Below are positions 20,618 through 31,525 of a DNA stretch of 64,000 nucleotides, one piece after another; the first letter of the stretch is position 1; each line of letters starts with the position of its first letter. Position numbers and translations under genes: made by a program. This DNA is from Cercophora sp. LCS_1 (lineage: Eukaryota; Ascomycota; Sordariomycetes; Sordariales; Lasiosphaeriaceae), in the NCBI GenBank assembly GCA_036250225.1, contig JAPZLL010000003.1, positions 124,001 to 188,000 on the forward strand. The letters run 5' to 3'. The notes under the pieces were generated by a model that had not been told where the DNA came from, did no database searches, and was given only the letters and a program-made list of their open reading frames with translations.

Positions 20618-21816
20618 CGCGATGGATCAATGCGCGCCGACTTCAGGATCTCTTGTTCAAGGTCGTTCAATGACCCGAAGTGTTCAGATCGGAGACGACA
20701 CCTGTTTGCCGGAGGGTTTACCGCGACGGAACAAGGTGGGCCTGAAGCGAAGGTAACACGGTCCCGAGACACCGGGTTTTCCAGGCGATGGCGAATCAAT
20801 GCCCCGTTTTACGCCACGCAGCCCCCCCCCATGCGGCGTAAAGCTGCAGTGCACCCCCACGATGAAGAAACGCTCTAACTGCACACGGATACAGAAGCCA
20901 TTTGATTTCTGCATTCATTCCTTTCTTCCAGTGAAACAAACAAGATGATGTTTAGCTTCTTGTTCTACTTCTGCTCATAACTGGGCCCCATCAAGCCAGC
21001 ATTACAACTGTAGGCTACCTTGATAAGAAAGCGCCTCTTTGGCAAGGTTAGGTAGTTTCGGGGTCTAGATGGAGAGCAACCTGAGCAACAGAGGATGACA
21101 GCGAGTGGGCTTGCTTGATTCCACAACAGTCCACCAACTTTCAAGAACAACGTCTGTTCAGGATCCGCTTCATCCGCAGTCACATGGGACATCTCCGGAA
21201 AGTCAACAGGTGGTACCCGACAAACGATGTTCGCCACGTCACTCTTTTCCGATGAGTTATTCATCAAATTGCCATATGGCAATGAGCCTTTGGAGCAAGT
21301 AACACCCCACTAAAGAGTTCCGTACGAGCTCTCGCATTCCGTTCCGGTTTGCCCTGTCGATCTTTTGCACCCAGCTGTGGCCCACTCTGACTGGAATTCT
21401 CCATTATGTCAAACCAATTAGGCATGCTTGACCCGGGATGCGGACCCTCCATGCTGAGAGGGACCGGGCTGCGTTTGCCATCCAAGTCCAGAGCGTATGA
21501 ATCACCGGCGGACAAGAGACATGCCGCGCATCTCAACCAAACCCGAGTATTTAAACTGGGTGAACACCCTAGTATTGAGGAATTCTTTATAAAATCCTCA
21601 ACCTCACTCCTCTAATTTTGAATCTCTTTGCGTCCATCTGTCAACGCATCACCACCCTGAAGATCCTGGTCCGCGATCTGGAATCCGCCCGCTTTCGAAA
21701 CCGCTTTCTAGTTGCGCAGCACATAACTATACAGACTGGTCGACTTTGAGCCTCTTGACATAACCGGAGACGTCTATTCTCAGTTGCGCATCATCTCTTA
21801 CCAAAACACATTCAAA
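20618..21816. other. Divergent intergenic region, CLPTM1 gene / LOG gene
   Basis: These 1.2 kb contain a C8 run near 20822 and no coding frame I can support. The final 200 bp before the LOG start are the likely promoter/leader. Confidence 0.5.
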
Positions 21817-22613
21817 ATGGAATCTGGCGGTGCCTCCCCATTTCCTTCTGGCCCGGTGTCGGGTGCATCCACACCCTCTGATGTCAACGCCGACGGCACC
21901 AAGAGGACCAAGATCTGTGTCTACTGCGGTGCATCCGCGGGTAACAAGCCTGAGCATCTCGAGGCCGCAAGAGAGCTTGGTAAGCTTTTCGCTGCCAACA
22001 ACATTGGTCTCGGTAAGTAATCCTGGTTTTGCCTCTGTGTAGCATTCACTGTTCTAACAGACAATGCGAATGTAAAGTGTATGGAGGGGGTACTGTTGGT
22101 GTCATGGGCGAGATCGCCAAGACCCTAGTGAACCTCTCCGGCCCAGACGCAGTGCACGGCATCATTCCTGAAGCGCTCGTACGGTACGAGCGCGGGACCC
22201 AAACAACAAATGGGGGAGACTTGCCCATCCCTGATGAGAAGACCTGGGGGCGGACTACCGTGGTGAAGGACATGCACACGAGGAAGCAAATGATGGCTCG
22301 CGAGGTCTTGGCCGGGGGGCCAGGAAGCGGGTTCATCGCCCTCTCGGGCGGATATGGCACCATCGAGGAGCTGTTCGAGACGGCGACATGGAACCAGCTC
22401 GGCATCCACAACAAGGGTGTTTGCATTCTGAACATCAATGGCTACTATGACGGGATATTGCAATGGATTCGGAAGAGCGTCGAGGAGGGCTTCGTTCACG
22501 GCGGTAACGCACGCATTTTGGTGGAGGCCAAGACGCCAGAGGAAGCCATCACGGCCTTGAGGGAATACAAAGTCTCGGAGAGCGTCATGAAGCTTTCGTG
22601 GGATCAGCAATAG
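21817..22613 (+). CDS. LOG-family protein (lysine decarboxylase-like; cytokinin riboside 5'-monophosphate phosphoribohydrolase)
   Basis: Rossmann-type enzyme that, in characterised LOG proteins, cleaves the ribose phosphate from cytokinin nucleotides or related N6-modified AMP. Exons 21817-22012 and 22078-22613 give 243 residues. Signatures: KICVYCGASAGNKPEH near the start, YGGGTVGVMGEIAKTL directly after the splice, the catalytic region TRKQMMAREVLAGGPGSGF and SGGYGTIEELFETATWNQLG, which is the PGGxGTxxE motif with Ser in place of the first Pro. The long 'lysine decarboxylase' name in databases is historical; no PLP motif is present. Converges on pre5. The substrate in this organism is unknown. 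Confidence 0.9.
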
Positions 22614-22847
22614 ACTGGAGATATGTGGTAGATAGCGGCATGCAAAACGCGATGTGTTTCTGATCACCGCTCTTGTCAGTGTCTTCTGGATTCTCTCATT
22701 CGCCAAGTTCCCGCTATGTCGGATGCTGGGACTCTGATGTGTTGTTTTATTCTGTTATACAGGCCCACTCCTTTTTTTTAGGATGGGCTTTTGCTCGGCG
22801 TGAACTAGATTGCAGCTGCTAACCCCAGCATGGAGTTGTTCATGCTC

Positions 22848-23710
22848 TTACCCGTCAACATCCATACCCTCGTCACCCTCTGCAGCCGCCTCCTTGTCAT
22901 CCGCCACGCTCTCTATCCACGCGGTCACCTCCGGTCCATCAAACACCTTGAACGGCTCCGCCTTGGTCTTCCCATCCTTGTCCTTAACGGTGCCAACAAC
23001 CGCAACGCTCGTGTTCTCTACCGTCAACTCCTTGTCTTGTACCAAACTCTCCTTGAGCGCCTTGAGACCGTGGCTGATGAGCTCCTCGCGGCCACACTCG
23101 GCGAAGGCCTCGATGTTCTTTTCCAGATACGTGCGCGCCATCTGACTGCGCGCGCCAATGGCAAACGCCACCATCTCCTCAGTCATGCCGCTAGGCTGGA
23201 ACTCAAACAGGTGTGGGCCGGTGTCGTCGACACCGGCGACCAAAAGGCCAACACCATAGGGCCGCTTGCCGTACTGTTGCGTGTTCATCTGCGCTTTGGA
23301 ACCGATCATATCCACCAGACTCCGGACTGGCATGTTGCGGTCGTATGTGAGGCGGTGCCCCAGACACTGCTGCTTCATAAAGTTGGAGAGGACGCGCGCG
23401 TCCGAGGTCAGGCCGGCGATGGCGATACCGACGTGCTCGTCGATGGGGAAGAGCTTCTTTTGGTACGAGGAGAGTTCTTCGGCATTGCGCTGAGAGATAG
23501 AATGGTTAGCGATGATCATGAAACAAATGGGTGCAGTCGTGATGAGGGAGGCGGATGCACCTTGACTGCTACCAGCACGGCGTGTGTCTTGCTTGCGATG
23601 CCGACCACCACTGAGCCCTGCTTGACTGCCTCGGCCGCATATTCGACCTGGAAGATGCGCCCCTGGGGCGAAAATGTAACGGAATCGTTGTCGTAGTTAT
23701 TCCGGAACAT
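22848..23710 (-). CDS. pre5: 20S proteasome subunit alpha-6 (Pre5/PSMA1)
   Basis: Structural alpha-ring subunit of the 20S proteasome. Exons 23561-23710 and 22848-23489 give 263 residues. The N-terminus MFRNNYDNDSVTFSPQGRIF followed by QVEYAAEAVKQGS is the alpha-type signature and gate region. RNAEELSSYQKKLFPIDEHV and ARVLSNFMKQQCLGHRL identify alpha-6 rather than the other six alpha subunits. PYGVGLLVAGVDDTGPHLFE follows in the central sheet. The tail is acidic (AAAEGDEGMDVDG). No catalytic Thr is expected in alpha subunits. Confidence 0.95.
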
Positions 23711-24548
23711 GATGGCGGTTGTGTCGGGGTCGTGAGGAGAGGCAGTGCGGGAAGCGTTCGTGGGATGGAGAGTTGGAGCTCGCCGTTGTTGGTGGTTTGT
23801 TTCGATGCCCGCGCAGGCAGCTTCCTAGCTTCGTCAGGTCCCGGTGAGGCTGCTCTCTGGGGTACGTACCTTACGACTGCTGGCCCGAGCTTCATCTTGA
23901 CAACTATTCGCTTAGTCTCCACAACTGCCCTCTAGAATAAACTTGAGAACCAACTTTCGGGCATGAGCGTATGCGATAATAGACAACTCCAATCTTTAAT
24001 TTCTTCTAAGGTACTGGTAGGAAGTATCGCAACTAATGGTTTGAAGCCGTATGAATAATTATTGGTAACATGAATGCTCCGCAAGCGTGAGAGTCTTCTC
24101 TAAAGCTTTATACTGGCCTCCTAACCCTCACCACCTTTAACCACAGTGCGTTAGCGTGATTTGCGAGCTGCCTGCCTTTGCCAAGGCTGACGACGACGTA
24201 GCTGTAGCCGTGTCGAACTCCACCATCACCAACATCCGGCAACCGCAATCGTCGCCGCATCCGCCAATCCTGACGCTCGCCCGCCGATAGCCATCAGCGC
24301 CGTCAAACTTCCACCTTGTTACTTCTCCGCCCCTCAACAAAGCCAATCCTAGACGAACCTCCATCTCCCGACTCGCGATCGCGATCGAGAAAGCCGAAAC
24401 CAGTAATCTCCCCCGCGAGCCGAGCCTCTTCGGCACTTCCAAACATACAGACCGGCGCGCGGCTTCGCAACAACCGCCCCTCTCCACATAATACGTCTGT
24501 AGACTCAGGTTGGCGGTTTCCAACTCTCAGCGCCCGCCGACAGACACA
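23711..24548. other. Divergent promoter region, pre5 / vps55
   Basis: 838 bp with no recognisable coding frame. The stretch at 23930-24110 is AT-rich; the last ~250 bp before vps55 are C-rich and probably leader. Confidence 0.5.
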
Positions 24549-25006
24549 ATGCCACAAGCAGGCCTAAAAACCATCATCGCCCTCTCCTTCGTTCTCGCCG
24601 TCGGCTTCCTTCTCGTCATCCTCTCGTGCGCACTATGGAAAGCATACTACCCCCTGCTCGTTGTGGCTACCTACGTGCTGGCCCCCGTACCAAACTGGAT
24701 ATGTAGCCACTGCGCGAACCCGGATGATTTCGTGGAGAGCTCGGGCGCCGCGGTGCTTGACCTTGGCCGGTTCTGCACAGGGTTTTTGGTTGTCATGGGA
24801 TTCGGTATGTGGACACACTACGAGTCGGGAATGTGATCTGGAGTATTTGCTAACTTTGCTTTTCTTTTCTAGCGCTTCCAATTATCCTCGCACACTCTAG
24901 TATCATTACCATTCCAGCAATGGTCATGTCCATTATCGGAGGCCTATTGATCTACGGCACGATTATCAGCTTCAGCATGTTCTTCCAGGAGGACCAGGAG
25001 TTCTAA
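24549..25006 (+). CDS. vps55: Vacuolar protein sorting protein Vps55
   Basis: Small four-span membrane protein of late endosomes (OB-RGRP/Vps55 family) that acts with Vps68 in endosome-to-vacuole transport. Exons 24549-24804 and 24873-25006 give 129 residues. Membrane segments: IIALSFVLAVGFLLVILSCA, YYPLLVVATYVLAPVPNWIC, FCTGFLVVMGFALPIILAHS and IPAMVMSIIGGLLIYGTIIS. The family loop NPDDFVESSGAAVLDLGRFC is complete, and the tail is SMFFQEDQEF. The intron (GTATGT to TTCTAG) splits the third span in phase. Confidence 0.94.
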
Positions 25007-25453
25007 GACGTGGTGTGTTATGAACTGTGGGTGCAATGAAGTTTCATGTTCGGAGTCACTAAAGGGGTGGCAATGGATCGGGGGCATATGTTCGGGTCGT
25101 TTTTTATCAACGGGCTGTTGTACAACATAGCGCTCTTGGGTAGCTAGGGTAGTCGCCGACGAGGGAGTTTGTTTAGCTTCTTGGTGCTGGCTGATATGAC
25201 TTGGGAATGGGGCAGCGTCCAAGCTTGTCAATATGTAATGGAATTTATGAGCATCCTATGGACGTCGTTGAGGATGTGTCTAAGCATCTATCTATGCTAC
25301 GCTCGATCATCGCAAGCGGTACAGTCTCAAATCTCTCCCCGAGTCTAAGCCCCACGAAATGCAGTGCTAAAAATCACAAAGTGCCGCCTTGGATACGTTG
25401 AGTATCATGCTCCTTCACCCAAAAATGCAAATGCAAATGCGTCGTAAAATCAA
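25007..25453. other. Intergenic 3' regions (vps55 / PABA synthase)
   Basis: 447 bp between converging genes; nothing supportable beyond untranslated sequence. Confidence 0.5.
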
Positions 25454-27925
25454 TCAGCAAGCATCACCAAATACCCTGAGCGGTCCCGCCAGCTTCGTAA
25501 ACATCTCGTCCCTCTCCCCATCCGGCGTGCTCAGGATCGTCACCGCGCCGCCAGCCCCAATATGCCAGACCTCCTTCCTCTCGCCATCTCCGTCATCACT
25601 CTCAACCGCAAGCTCCTCGTCATCCCACCGAAACAAGCTTCGTATCGTCACGCTCCAGTCACCCCGTCCCGTCGCACACATGTACCCCACAACCCCTGAG
25701 TACAAGCTCCTCTCCTTCCCACCCTCAATGCCTCTCAAAATTTCGCAACTCCTCTTCTTCGGCGCCCCCGTCATGCTTCCGGGAGGCAAACTCCCAGCAA
25801 GCACGTCCAGACCGGTGTACCGCTTGTCTTGTGGCAAGGTACCTTCAACAACGGTAATCATTTGAAAGACGCTCTGGTACTCCTCGACCTTGAGCAGCTC
25901 TGGAACGTTGACGTTTCCCGCACCACAGATACCGTGTAGATCATGGCGCACCAAGTCCACGATCATGAGATTCTCCGCTTCTTCCTTGGGGACGTGCAGG
26001 ATTTGCTCTGCCTGCGCGAGGGTGGCTACCTCTTCAGACTTACGGACGGTTCCCTTCATGGGCCGCATGGAGCAGTGACCTGAGGCGTCGAACGTAAGAA
26101 ACCGCTCAGGGGATGCGGAGACTAGCGTTGCCGCGCCTAGACGGATGTATGATGCAAAGGGCGCGGGTTGACGGGTCCGGAGGGTCTTGAAAAGGCCCCA
26201 GGAGGATGGTGGATTTGCGAGGGATGAGCGGCGTCTCTGTTCCGGTGAGGACTGGGAGACGTGGGAGGTGGTTGAGTCTGATCGGGGGCGAGCGATGGTG
26301 GTTTGGTCGGTTAGGCAAAGCTCGTAAGAGTCTCCAGCCGCGATGTACTCTTGGCAGAGAGAGACTTTGGCTTCGTACTCTTTGGTCAAGGGCGTGGTGA
26401 TCGCGGTACTCCTAGAGGAACGGCGGCGGGTCTTAGGGGAGAGCAAAGGGGTTTGGATGGTCTTGGTCAACTGGGGAGTTTGGGATGTTGTGAGCTTGGC
26501 CATTGTGCGTTCTAGCCATGGCTCTTGGTCGTATTTGCGCGAGGCGAGATGTTGGATGTGTATGAGTCCAAGGAGATGGTCGATAACGATGCTTTTCGTC
26601 ACCCAAGCGAGACAAACATCCGGGCGGTGATGAGGACGCGGGTTCTCGAGGGAGATGTCAAGGTCAGCCAAGCCCTGTTCATAGGTGATGTACCCCATGA
26701 ACCCGCCCACAAACGGAATGCACGGCGGCGCTTCCGAGCTGTCAAGATGTCTGGCATCGTGAAAGCTAGCCACAAGCCCCCAGATATTGCCGTACGGAGC
26801 CAATGCAACTCTTTGTGACAGGTCGACCTGCAAGCCACTTGCCCTCATGAGCTTGACTGTGGCGTAGTCGTCGCCTGTGTGGTGTTCGATTCTCAATGCC
26901 TCCTCAAGGCCCGTGGCAATGATGCTGTACCGGCCTCGAACATCACCCCTTGCTTCTGCGGCAGCCGCATTTGCTGAGTCCAGAATTATCCGTTCAGACC
27001 TTTCGGGGTCTACCATCTCCACCACATCTGGGGCCTGCATCCCCCATGCCAACGGAATCGATACGGAATGCAAGACGCCATCCGTTTCAAGCGTATCCAA
27101 CCAGCTTTTAGTAGCCGAGTCCACAGACAACCGTGACAAGAGACTCGGCTTCGTTGCCTCCCTTGCCATCAACTCCTCCCTGTCCACCGTGACCCTCCCG
27201 CGCTGCTCATTCCACCTCTTCGCCTCCGCAAACCAGTTCAAGATCACCCTGTCCCCCTCTTCTTCCGTGCAAACCGATTCGGGATGGTATTGCAGCCCCC
27301 AAAACGGTTTCCGGCAGTGTCTCACCCCCATCAAAATCTTCTCCTTCTCACCACTCTCCCTCTCCTCCTCCACCCACGCCAGCGGCACCAACTCAGGGCA
27401 CCCCTCCAACGGCCTCCATTTCACCCCCTCCCTCTCCCAGTTCTCCTCACCAACCCCATCCTGCCCAATATCCCCACAGAGGCTGTGGTACAGCGTAGCC
27501 TTGAACTTCCCCACTCCCCAAAAAACATCCACCCCCGAATGCGCAATCCCCCTAACCATCCCGTGCAACCCCCTCTTCAACCTCCTCACCCGCCCCCCAA
27601 AGTGGGCCACCAAGCTCTGGAAGCCAAGACAAACCCCCAGCACTGGGAGTAGATCTTCCTCCGCGACGCCCCAAACATGCCTCATCAACCCCACGTCCGC
27701 CGCATTGTCAGGCGATCCAGGGCCTGGACCGCACACGACGGCATCATACCGACTCAGCTCGAGGCGCCATTTGGACTCAAAATCCGTCACCAAAGCCGGA
27801 TCAAGCAGCGGCGAGTCAATAGGAAGAACCGAAACATCCGCATCGAGAAGGGTGGTGAGGAGGGCGGTGATATTATTTGAGAATGAATCGTATGCGTCGA
27901 GGAAAAGGATACGCGGTCGACTCAT
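25454..27925 (-). CDS. Bifunctional para-aminobenzoate (ADC) synthase
   Basis: Fused glutamine amidotransferase and aminodeoxychorismate synthase (PabA-PabB) that turns chorismate plus glutamine into 4-amino-4-deoxychorismate for folate synthesis. Single exon, 823 residues. Amidotransferase half (1-~250): CGPGPGSPDNAADVG, nucleophile loop PVLGVCLGFQSL (Cys99), and the His-Glu pair in GLQYHPESVCTEE. Synthase half (~290-823): PCIPFVGGFMGYITYEQGLA, AAGDSYELCLT, GTVRKSEE, AENLMIVDLVRHDL, and PGSMTGAPKKRSCEIL, all expected of the chorismate-binding fold. All key residues are present. A Thr/Arg-rich insert near residues 470-515 is variable in fungi. Orthologue of yeast ABZ1. Confidence 0.95.
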   Translation of the reverse strand: MSRPRILFLDAYDSFSNNITALLTTLLDADVSVLPIDSPLLDPALVTDFESKWRLELSRYDAVVCGPGPGSPDNAADVGLMRHVWGVAEEDLLPVLGVCLGFQSLVAHFGGRVRRLKRGLHGMVRGIAHSGVDVFWGVGKFKATLYHSLCGDIGQDGVGEENWEREGVKWRPLEGCPELVPLAWVEEERESGEKEKILMGVRHCRKPFWGLQYHPESVCTEEEGDRVILNWFAEAKRWNEQRGRVTVDREELMAREATKPSLLSRLSVDSATKSWLDTLETDGVLHSVSIPLAWGMQAPDVVEMVDPERSERIILDSANAAAAEARGDVRGRYSIIATGLEEALRIEHHTGDDYATVKLMRASGLQVDLSQRVALAPYGNIWGLVASFHDARHLDSSEAPPCIPFVGGFMGYITYEQGLADLDISLENPRPHHRPDVCLAWVTKSIVIDHLLGLIHIQHLASRKYDQEPWLERTMAKLTTSQTPQLTKTIQTPLLSPKTRRRSSRSTAITTPLTKEYEAKVSLCQEYIAAGDSYELCLTDQTTIARPRSDSTTSHVSQSSPEQRRRSSLANPPSSWGLFKTLRTRQPAPFASYIRLGAATLVSASPERFLTFDASGHCSMRPMKGTVRKSEEVATLAQAEQILHVPKEEAENLMIVDLVRHDLHGICGAGNVNVPELLKVEEYQSVFQMITVVEGTLPQDKRYTGLDVLAGSLPPGSMTGAPKKRSCEILRGIEGGKERSLYSGVVGYMCATGRGDWSVTIRSLFRWDDEELAVESDDGDGERKEVWHIGAGGAVTILSTPDGERDEMFTKLAGPLRVFGDAC

Positions 27926-28604
27926 GCTTTTTTTTGTGTGTTTTCCTCTTTGGGCCGACTCAATGGCTTGTTCACCGTTGAGTGTACGTGGTGTGTGTGT
28001 AACGGTTTGGACGGGTAGAAGCGGGTGTGCTGGATATCCGTTTTTTCTCTCTCTCGCTCACTCCCTCCTTTCTAAACTCCTCCACGGAAATCGGTGAGAA
28101 AACGGACCTGCTGGGGTCAATTGCAGGTCGGAAGAATATATACCTGTGCTAAGAAAGGGAAGCGTGTGAACGAAAAAAAAAAAAAGTTGAGGGACTCGAT
28201 TTCCTAGACAAAAAGTCATAAAGAACGATGGTCGGCCAATGGAACGTGGCGAAGCACACATGACAACAACTCAAGTCTTTCTCGTTCAACCCTAACCCTA
28301 CCCGAGTGGAGACAACATCCTCATATCATGAAGATGGCGTTACACGATTGAGAGCAGAGTCAGGGAGTGGTGGTAGGTCATAATAGAGGTGCAATGGTTA
28401 TTGCCGACAGAAGAACCTATAGCCTAATCCTCAATATCACTACGAGCAACGGAATTGACAAAACAAAGGCTTTCATTACCCCATCACCGGGTCACATTCA
28501 ACTCAGGTGTTCATACGCCAGCGCCTGCGCCTATTACTCATTTCAGCCATTTAACCAACATCGTCTGCACAATGCAATCAAGCCATACCGTACATCCAAT
28601 ACCG
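27926..28604. other. Intergenic region upstream of PABA synthase
   Basis: 679 bp between the PABA synthase start and the mcm5 stop. It contains T/C-rich leader sequence at 27930-28070, an A13 run near 28173, and CCCTAACCCTACCC near 28291, which is too short to call a telomere relic. Confidence 0.5.
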
Positions 28605-30877
28605 TTACGCGCCATTTCTGTAGACCTGTGCGCCCTGGTTCCGGAACATGATTGTGTCTCTCCTTTGCAGGACCATCAACGCCCGGTTCAACGCCGCCTC
28701 GCTAAAGCCCTTGCCCTCCACCATTTCTCTGCGTAGTGTAGCCAGGCTTGTGCTCCACCCGATGGGCAACCGGCGCTTTAGTTCAGACTCAACTCTGTTA
28801 ACCTCGTCGTTGAGCTCACGACTGCCCTGTCCGCTGCCTTGGTTCACAGCATCCATGGTTGAGCAGAGGAAGAGACGAATCGCTTCATCAACATGAGCTT
28901 CCGTTGCCACCGGGGACAGAGTCAGCTTCGCTAACGATTCTGTAATGCGGACAATGGCTTCAAGCTGGCGAACTGTAATCGGGATCGAAGAGCGCGCATT
29001 GGCCTCCAATTCTGAGGCGTGAACTTGCTTGCGGATGGCCACGAAGTGAGAGGAGAGCTTCTCGGCAGCGGCTTCGCTAAGACGAGGCGCGCAGCGGCTA
29101 GAAGAAAGGTTAGTGAAAGGTAATAGATAGGGGATGTAGATGGCTTACGTTCGGCAGTAGCTGATATAACGCCTCATTTTCTCGACGGGAATCTCGGACT
29201 CAACCCGCTCCTCGACTCCACGGCCACCCATGTGAATACCCATGACGTGTTTGGCGATACGCTCATCCCTGCCGCGCTCATGCTCGTCGCGGACGATGAA
29301 GATCATATCGAAGCGTGAAAGAATTGTGGTTTGGAAGTCAATATTCTCGCCCGGTGTCTTGAGCTCGTCATATCGCCCGAAAATGGGATTGGCCGCGGCC
29401 AGCACTGATGTGCGTGCGTTCAAGATGGTCGTAATACCGGCCTTTGCAATGGAGATTGTCTGCTGTTCCATGGCTTCGTGAATCGCAACACGATCTTCAT
29501 CGCGCATCTTGTCGAACTCGTCGATACACACAACACCACCGTCGGCGAGAACCATGGCACCACCTTCGAGATAGAATTCTCGTGTTGATTGGTCGCGCTG
29601 CACTGATGCCGTCAAACCAGCCGCCGACGAGCCCTTGCCGGACGTGTAGATGGCGATGGGAGCGACCTTCTCGACGAACTTGAGCAGCTGTGACTTGGCT
29701 GTACCGGGGTCACCGAGGAGGAGGACGTTAATGTCACCACGAAGCTTCATACCATCAGGCAGTATCTTCTTGGAACCACCCATTAGTAAACACAGGATGG
29801 ATTTCTTGATGTCTCGGTTGCCATAGATGGATGGCGCGATGCAATCAGCCATAATGTTGTAGAGGTCCGGCCGGCGACTGAGTTCGAGAAACTCCTGCTC
29901 CTCCTCCTCGGAAAAGACGGCCTGGCCCTTCGCAGTAGCATCCAAATCAGTTTGGATTCCAGTAGCGCGCAGATAGGGCGTTCGGATGGCGACAGCACCG
30001 CTTGTCGAATTCTTGGAGCCCTTGCTCTGGTAGATGGAAAAAATACCCATCACCGTGCATCGCGAACCTGGTACGACCCGGTTCGTGAGATATCGGTCCG
30101 CTGATATCAGAACATGTCTTGGCAGTTCTCCCACTGGCACTTGGTCTGGTGCCTCTTGAAGCTTGATGATCTGTTGATCCACAAATCTGGACTTTTCGTG
30201 TACAACAAAGTAAGGGTCCAGGGGGCACTTCTCCCCCGGGTCTCCTTCGCCGCGCACCCTGCCGCATGTCCTCGGGAGAGTGACACCAGAGAACCCGCCC
30301 AGGACGTGGATATCGTTCGCATGCCCGCAGCTGCGGCACTGGATGTGCAGTTCTGTGGCCTTGGACGACATGACTGAAGCGCCGATCACGATACCTGGCA
30401 CCCTCACAAGCCTGGAGATTGTGAGGGAGTCCAGGTTTCGGATCGATACATCTTCGGCGTTGGAGTGCAGCAGAAGTTGGTGCTCTGGGAGGTTGACTTT
30501 GGCCTGGTGGGGATAGACGATTCTATGTGTGCACCGCTTGAGGGCTGCTTCGAACTGTAGGAAACCCGGTTAGGACTGTCTTTGTGCAAGGGAGGCGTGG
30601 CTTCTGAGCATACCAGGGGAATAATCTCTGAGGGCTCCGTCACCAGCCTGTGCGCAATCTCCTCGTTGAACTTGATAAGGTCGCCGATGTTAACATCGCA
30701 GTAGTACTTCTTGAGGAGCGCATTTTCGCGTAATTGGTCTCTGTAGATGTAGCTGTTTTCGAGCCTGAACTCGAAAATGAACGACTCCAGCAGCGAGCGC
30801 ACTTGGAGATTGGTGTCTTCACTTTCGCCGTACGAAGACGGGTAGACTCTGCTGGAAAATACCGACTGGCGATCCAT
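28605..30877 (-). CDS. mcm5: DNA replication licensing factor Mcm5
   Basis: Subunit of the MCM2-7 replicative helicase, nuclear. Exons 30614-30877, 29149-30554 and 28605-29097 give 720 residues, the normal length. Features: N-terminal MDRQSVFSSRVYPSSYGES; zinc-binding region CRSCG ... CGRVRGEGDPGEKC; Walker A GDPGTAKSQLLKF (~residue 368); Walker B CIDEFDKM; sensor-1 LAAANPIFGRYD; arginine finger SRFDMIFIVRDEHE; and a C-terminal winged-helix part (ITVRQLEAIVRITESLAK) before the end at QVYRNGA. The third exon joins through ACC (Thr) and restores CAPRLSEAAAEKL. The upstream region carries MluI-box type elements consistent with G1/S transcription. Confidence 0.96.
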
Positions 30878-30999
30878 CTTGCTGTTAGTTTGTTGCGGTT
30901 GGTGGTGAGCGGCGAGGTTGGGTGTTGACGCAGAGCAAGAGGGGCCCAGATCGAGGGGTCGAAAATGGGGCGTCTGAAAGGGGCCTGAGAAAATGCGCG

Positions 31000-31005
31000 A
31001 CGCGT
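31000..31005. promoter_or_regulatory. MluI cell-cycle box (ACGCGT) upstream of mcm5
   Basis: Perfect palindromic ACGCGT, 123 bp before the mcm5 ATG. In yeasts this is the binding site of MBF, which drives G1/S genes including MCM genes. Its use here is inferred from position and target. Confidence 0.5.
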
Positions 31006-31021
31006 GAAGCGGCGCGACTGG

Positions 31022-31029
31022 ACGCGAAA
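31022..31029. promoter_or_regulatory. MBF/E2F-like element ACGCGAAA upstream of mcm5
   Basis: ACGCGAAA lies 17 bp beyond the ACGCGT box. The spacing of two such elements near a replication gene supports cell-cycle control; there is no functional evidence. Confidence 0.4.
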
Positions 31030-31525
31030 CGGACAGGGATCTTAATGAGACCCGCAATTGATTGCCCGACAGGGACCACAGCCCCGGGATTTAGTGATCC
31101 CCGGATAGAACGATTGCCTGTGCTCTGACGCCATGTGGCTATGCGTATAGCGAGGGACGGCACCTTTCTGGAAGGCTGACCCTGGTGAGATTCGTGGCTT
31201 TCAAGGTCGCTAGACAAGCAACCAACACGACTGCGACAGCTCCCCAAACCAACCCCAACGAAAGACGACATTCTCTGTGCCCGAAAAGACCTCGACTCGG
31301 CCCCCTACTTTTCAAGTTTGCGTTTACGAGTTTATGAATGCGACCTGTTTAGCTATGATACCCCGGTGATTTGCGACCTTCTGTTTACTTGTTCGTTCGC
31401 TTTCCATTCTCGCCCACCTGGAGGTTCGAGACAAGATCTCGGTGCTCTAAACCGATCCTACCTCTTTCTCCAGTCCTGGATGCATAGTTCCGCATAACTC
31501 GCGGTCGGGGCGACCTGGGGCGACA

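Larger units (their letters stand above)
30878..31525. other. Divergent promoter region, mcm5 / vps54
   Basis: 648 bp shared by two start codons. Apart from the two cell-cycle-type boxes listed separately no other motif is called, and there is no coding frame with family similarity. Confidence 0.55.

Noticed and set aside
22830..23696. 288-codon frame antisense to pre5
   Set aside because: Shadow of the proteasome gene, running across its intron.
28289..28304. CCCTAACCCTACCC as interstitial telomere repeat
   Set aside because: Fewer than three units and one is imperfect; expected by chance in 64 kb.
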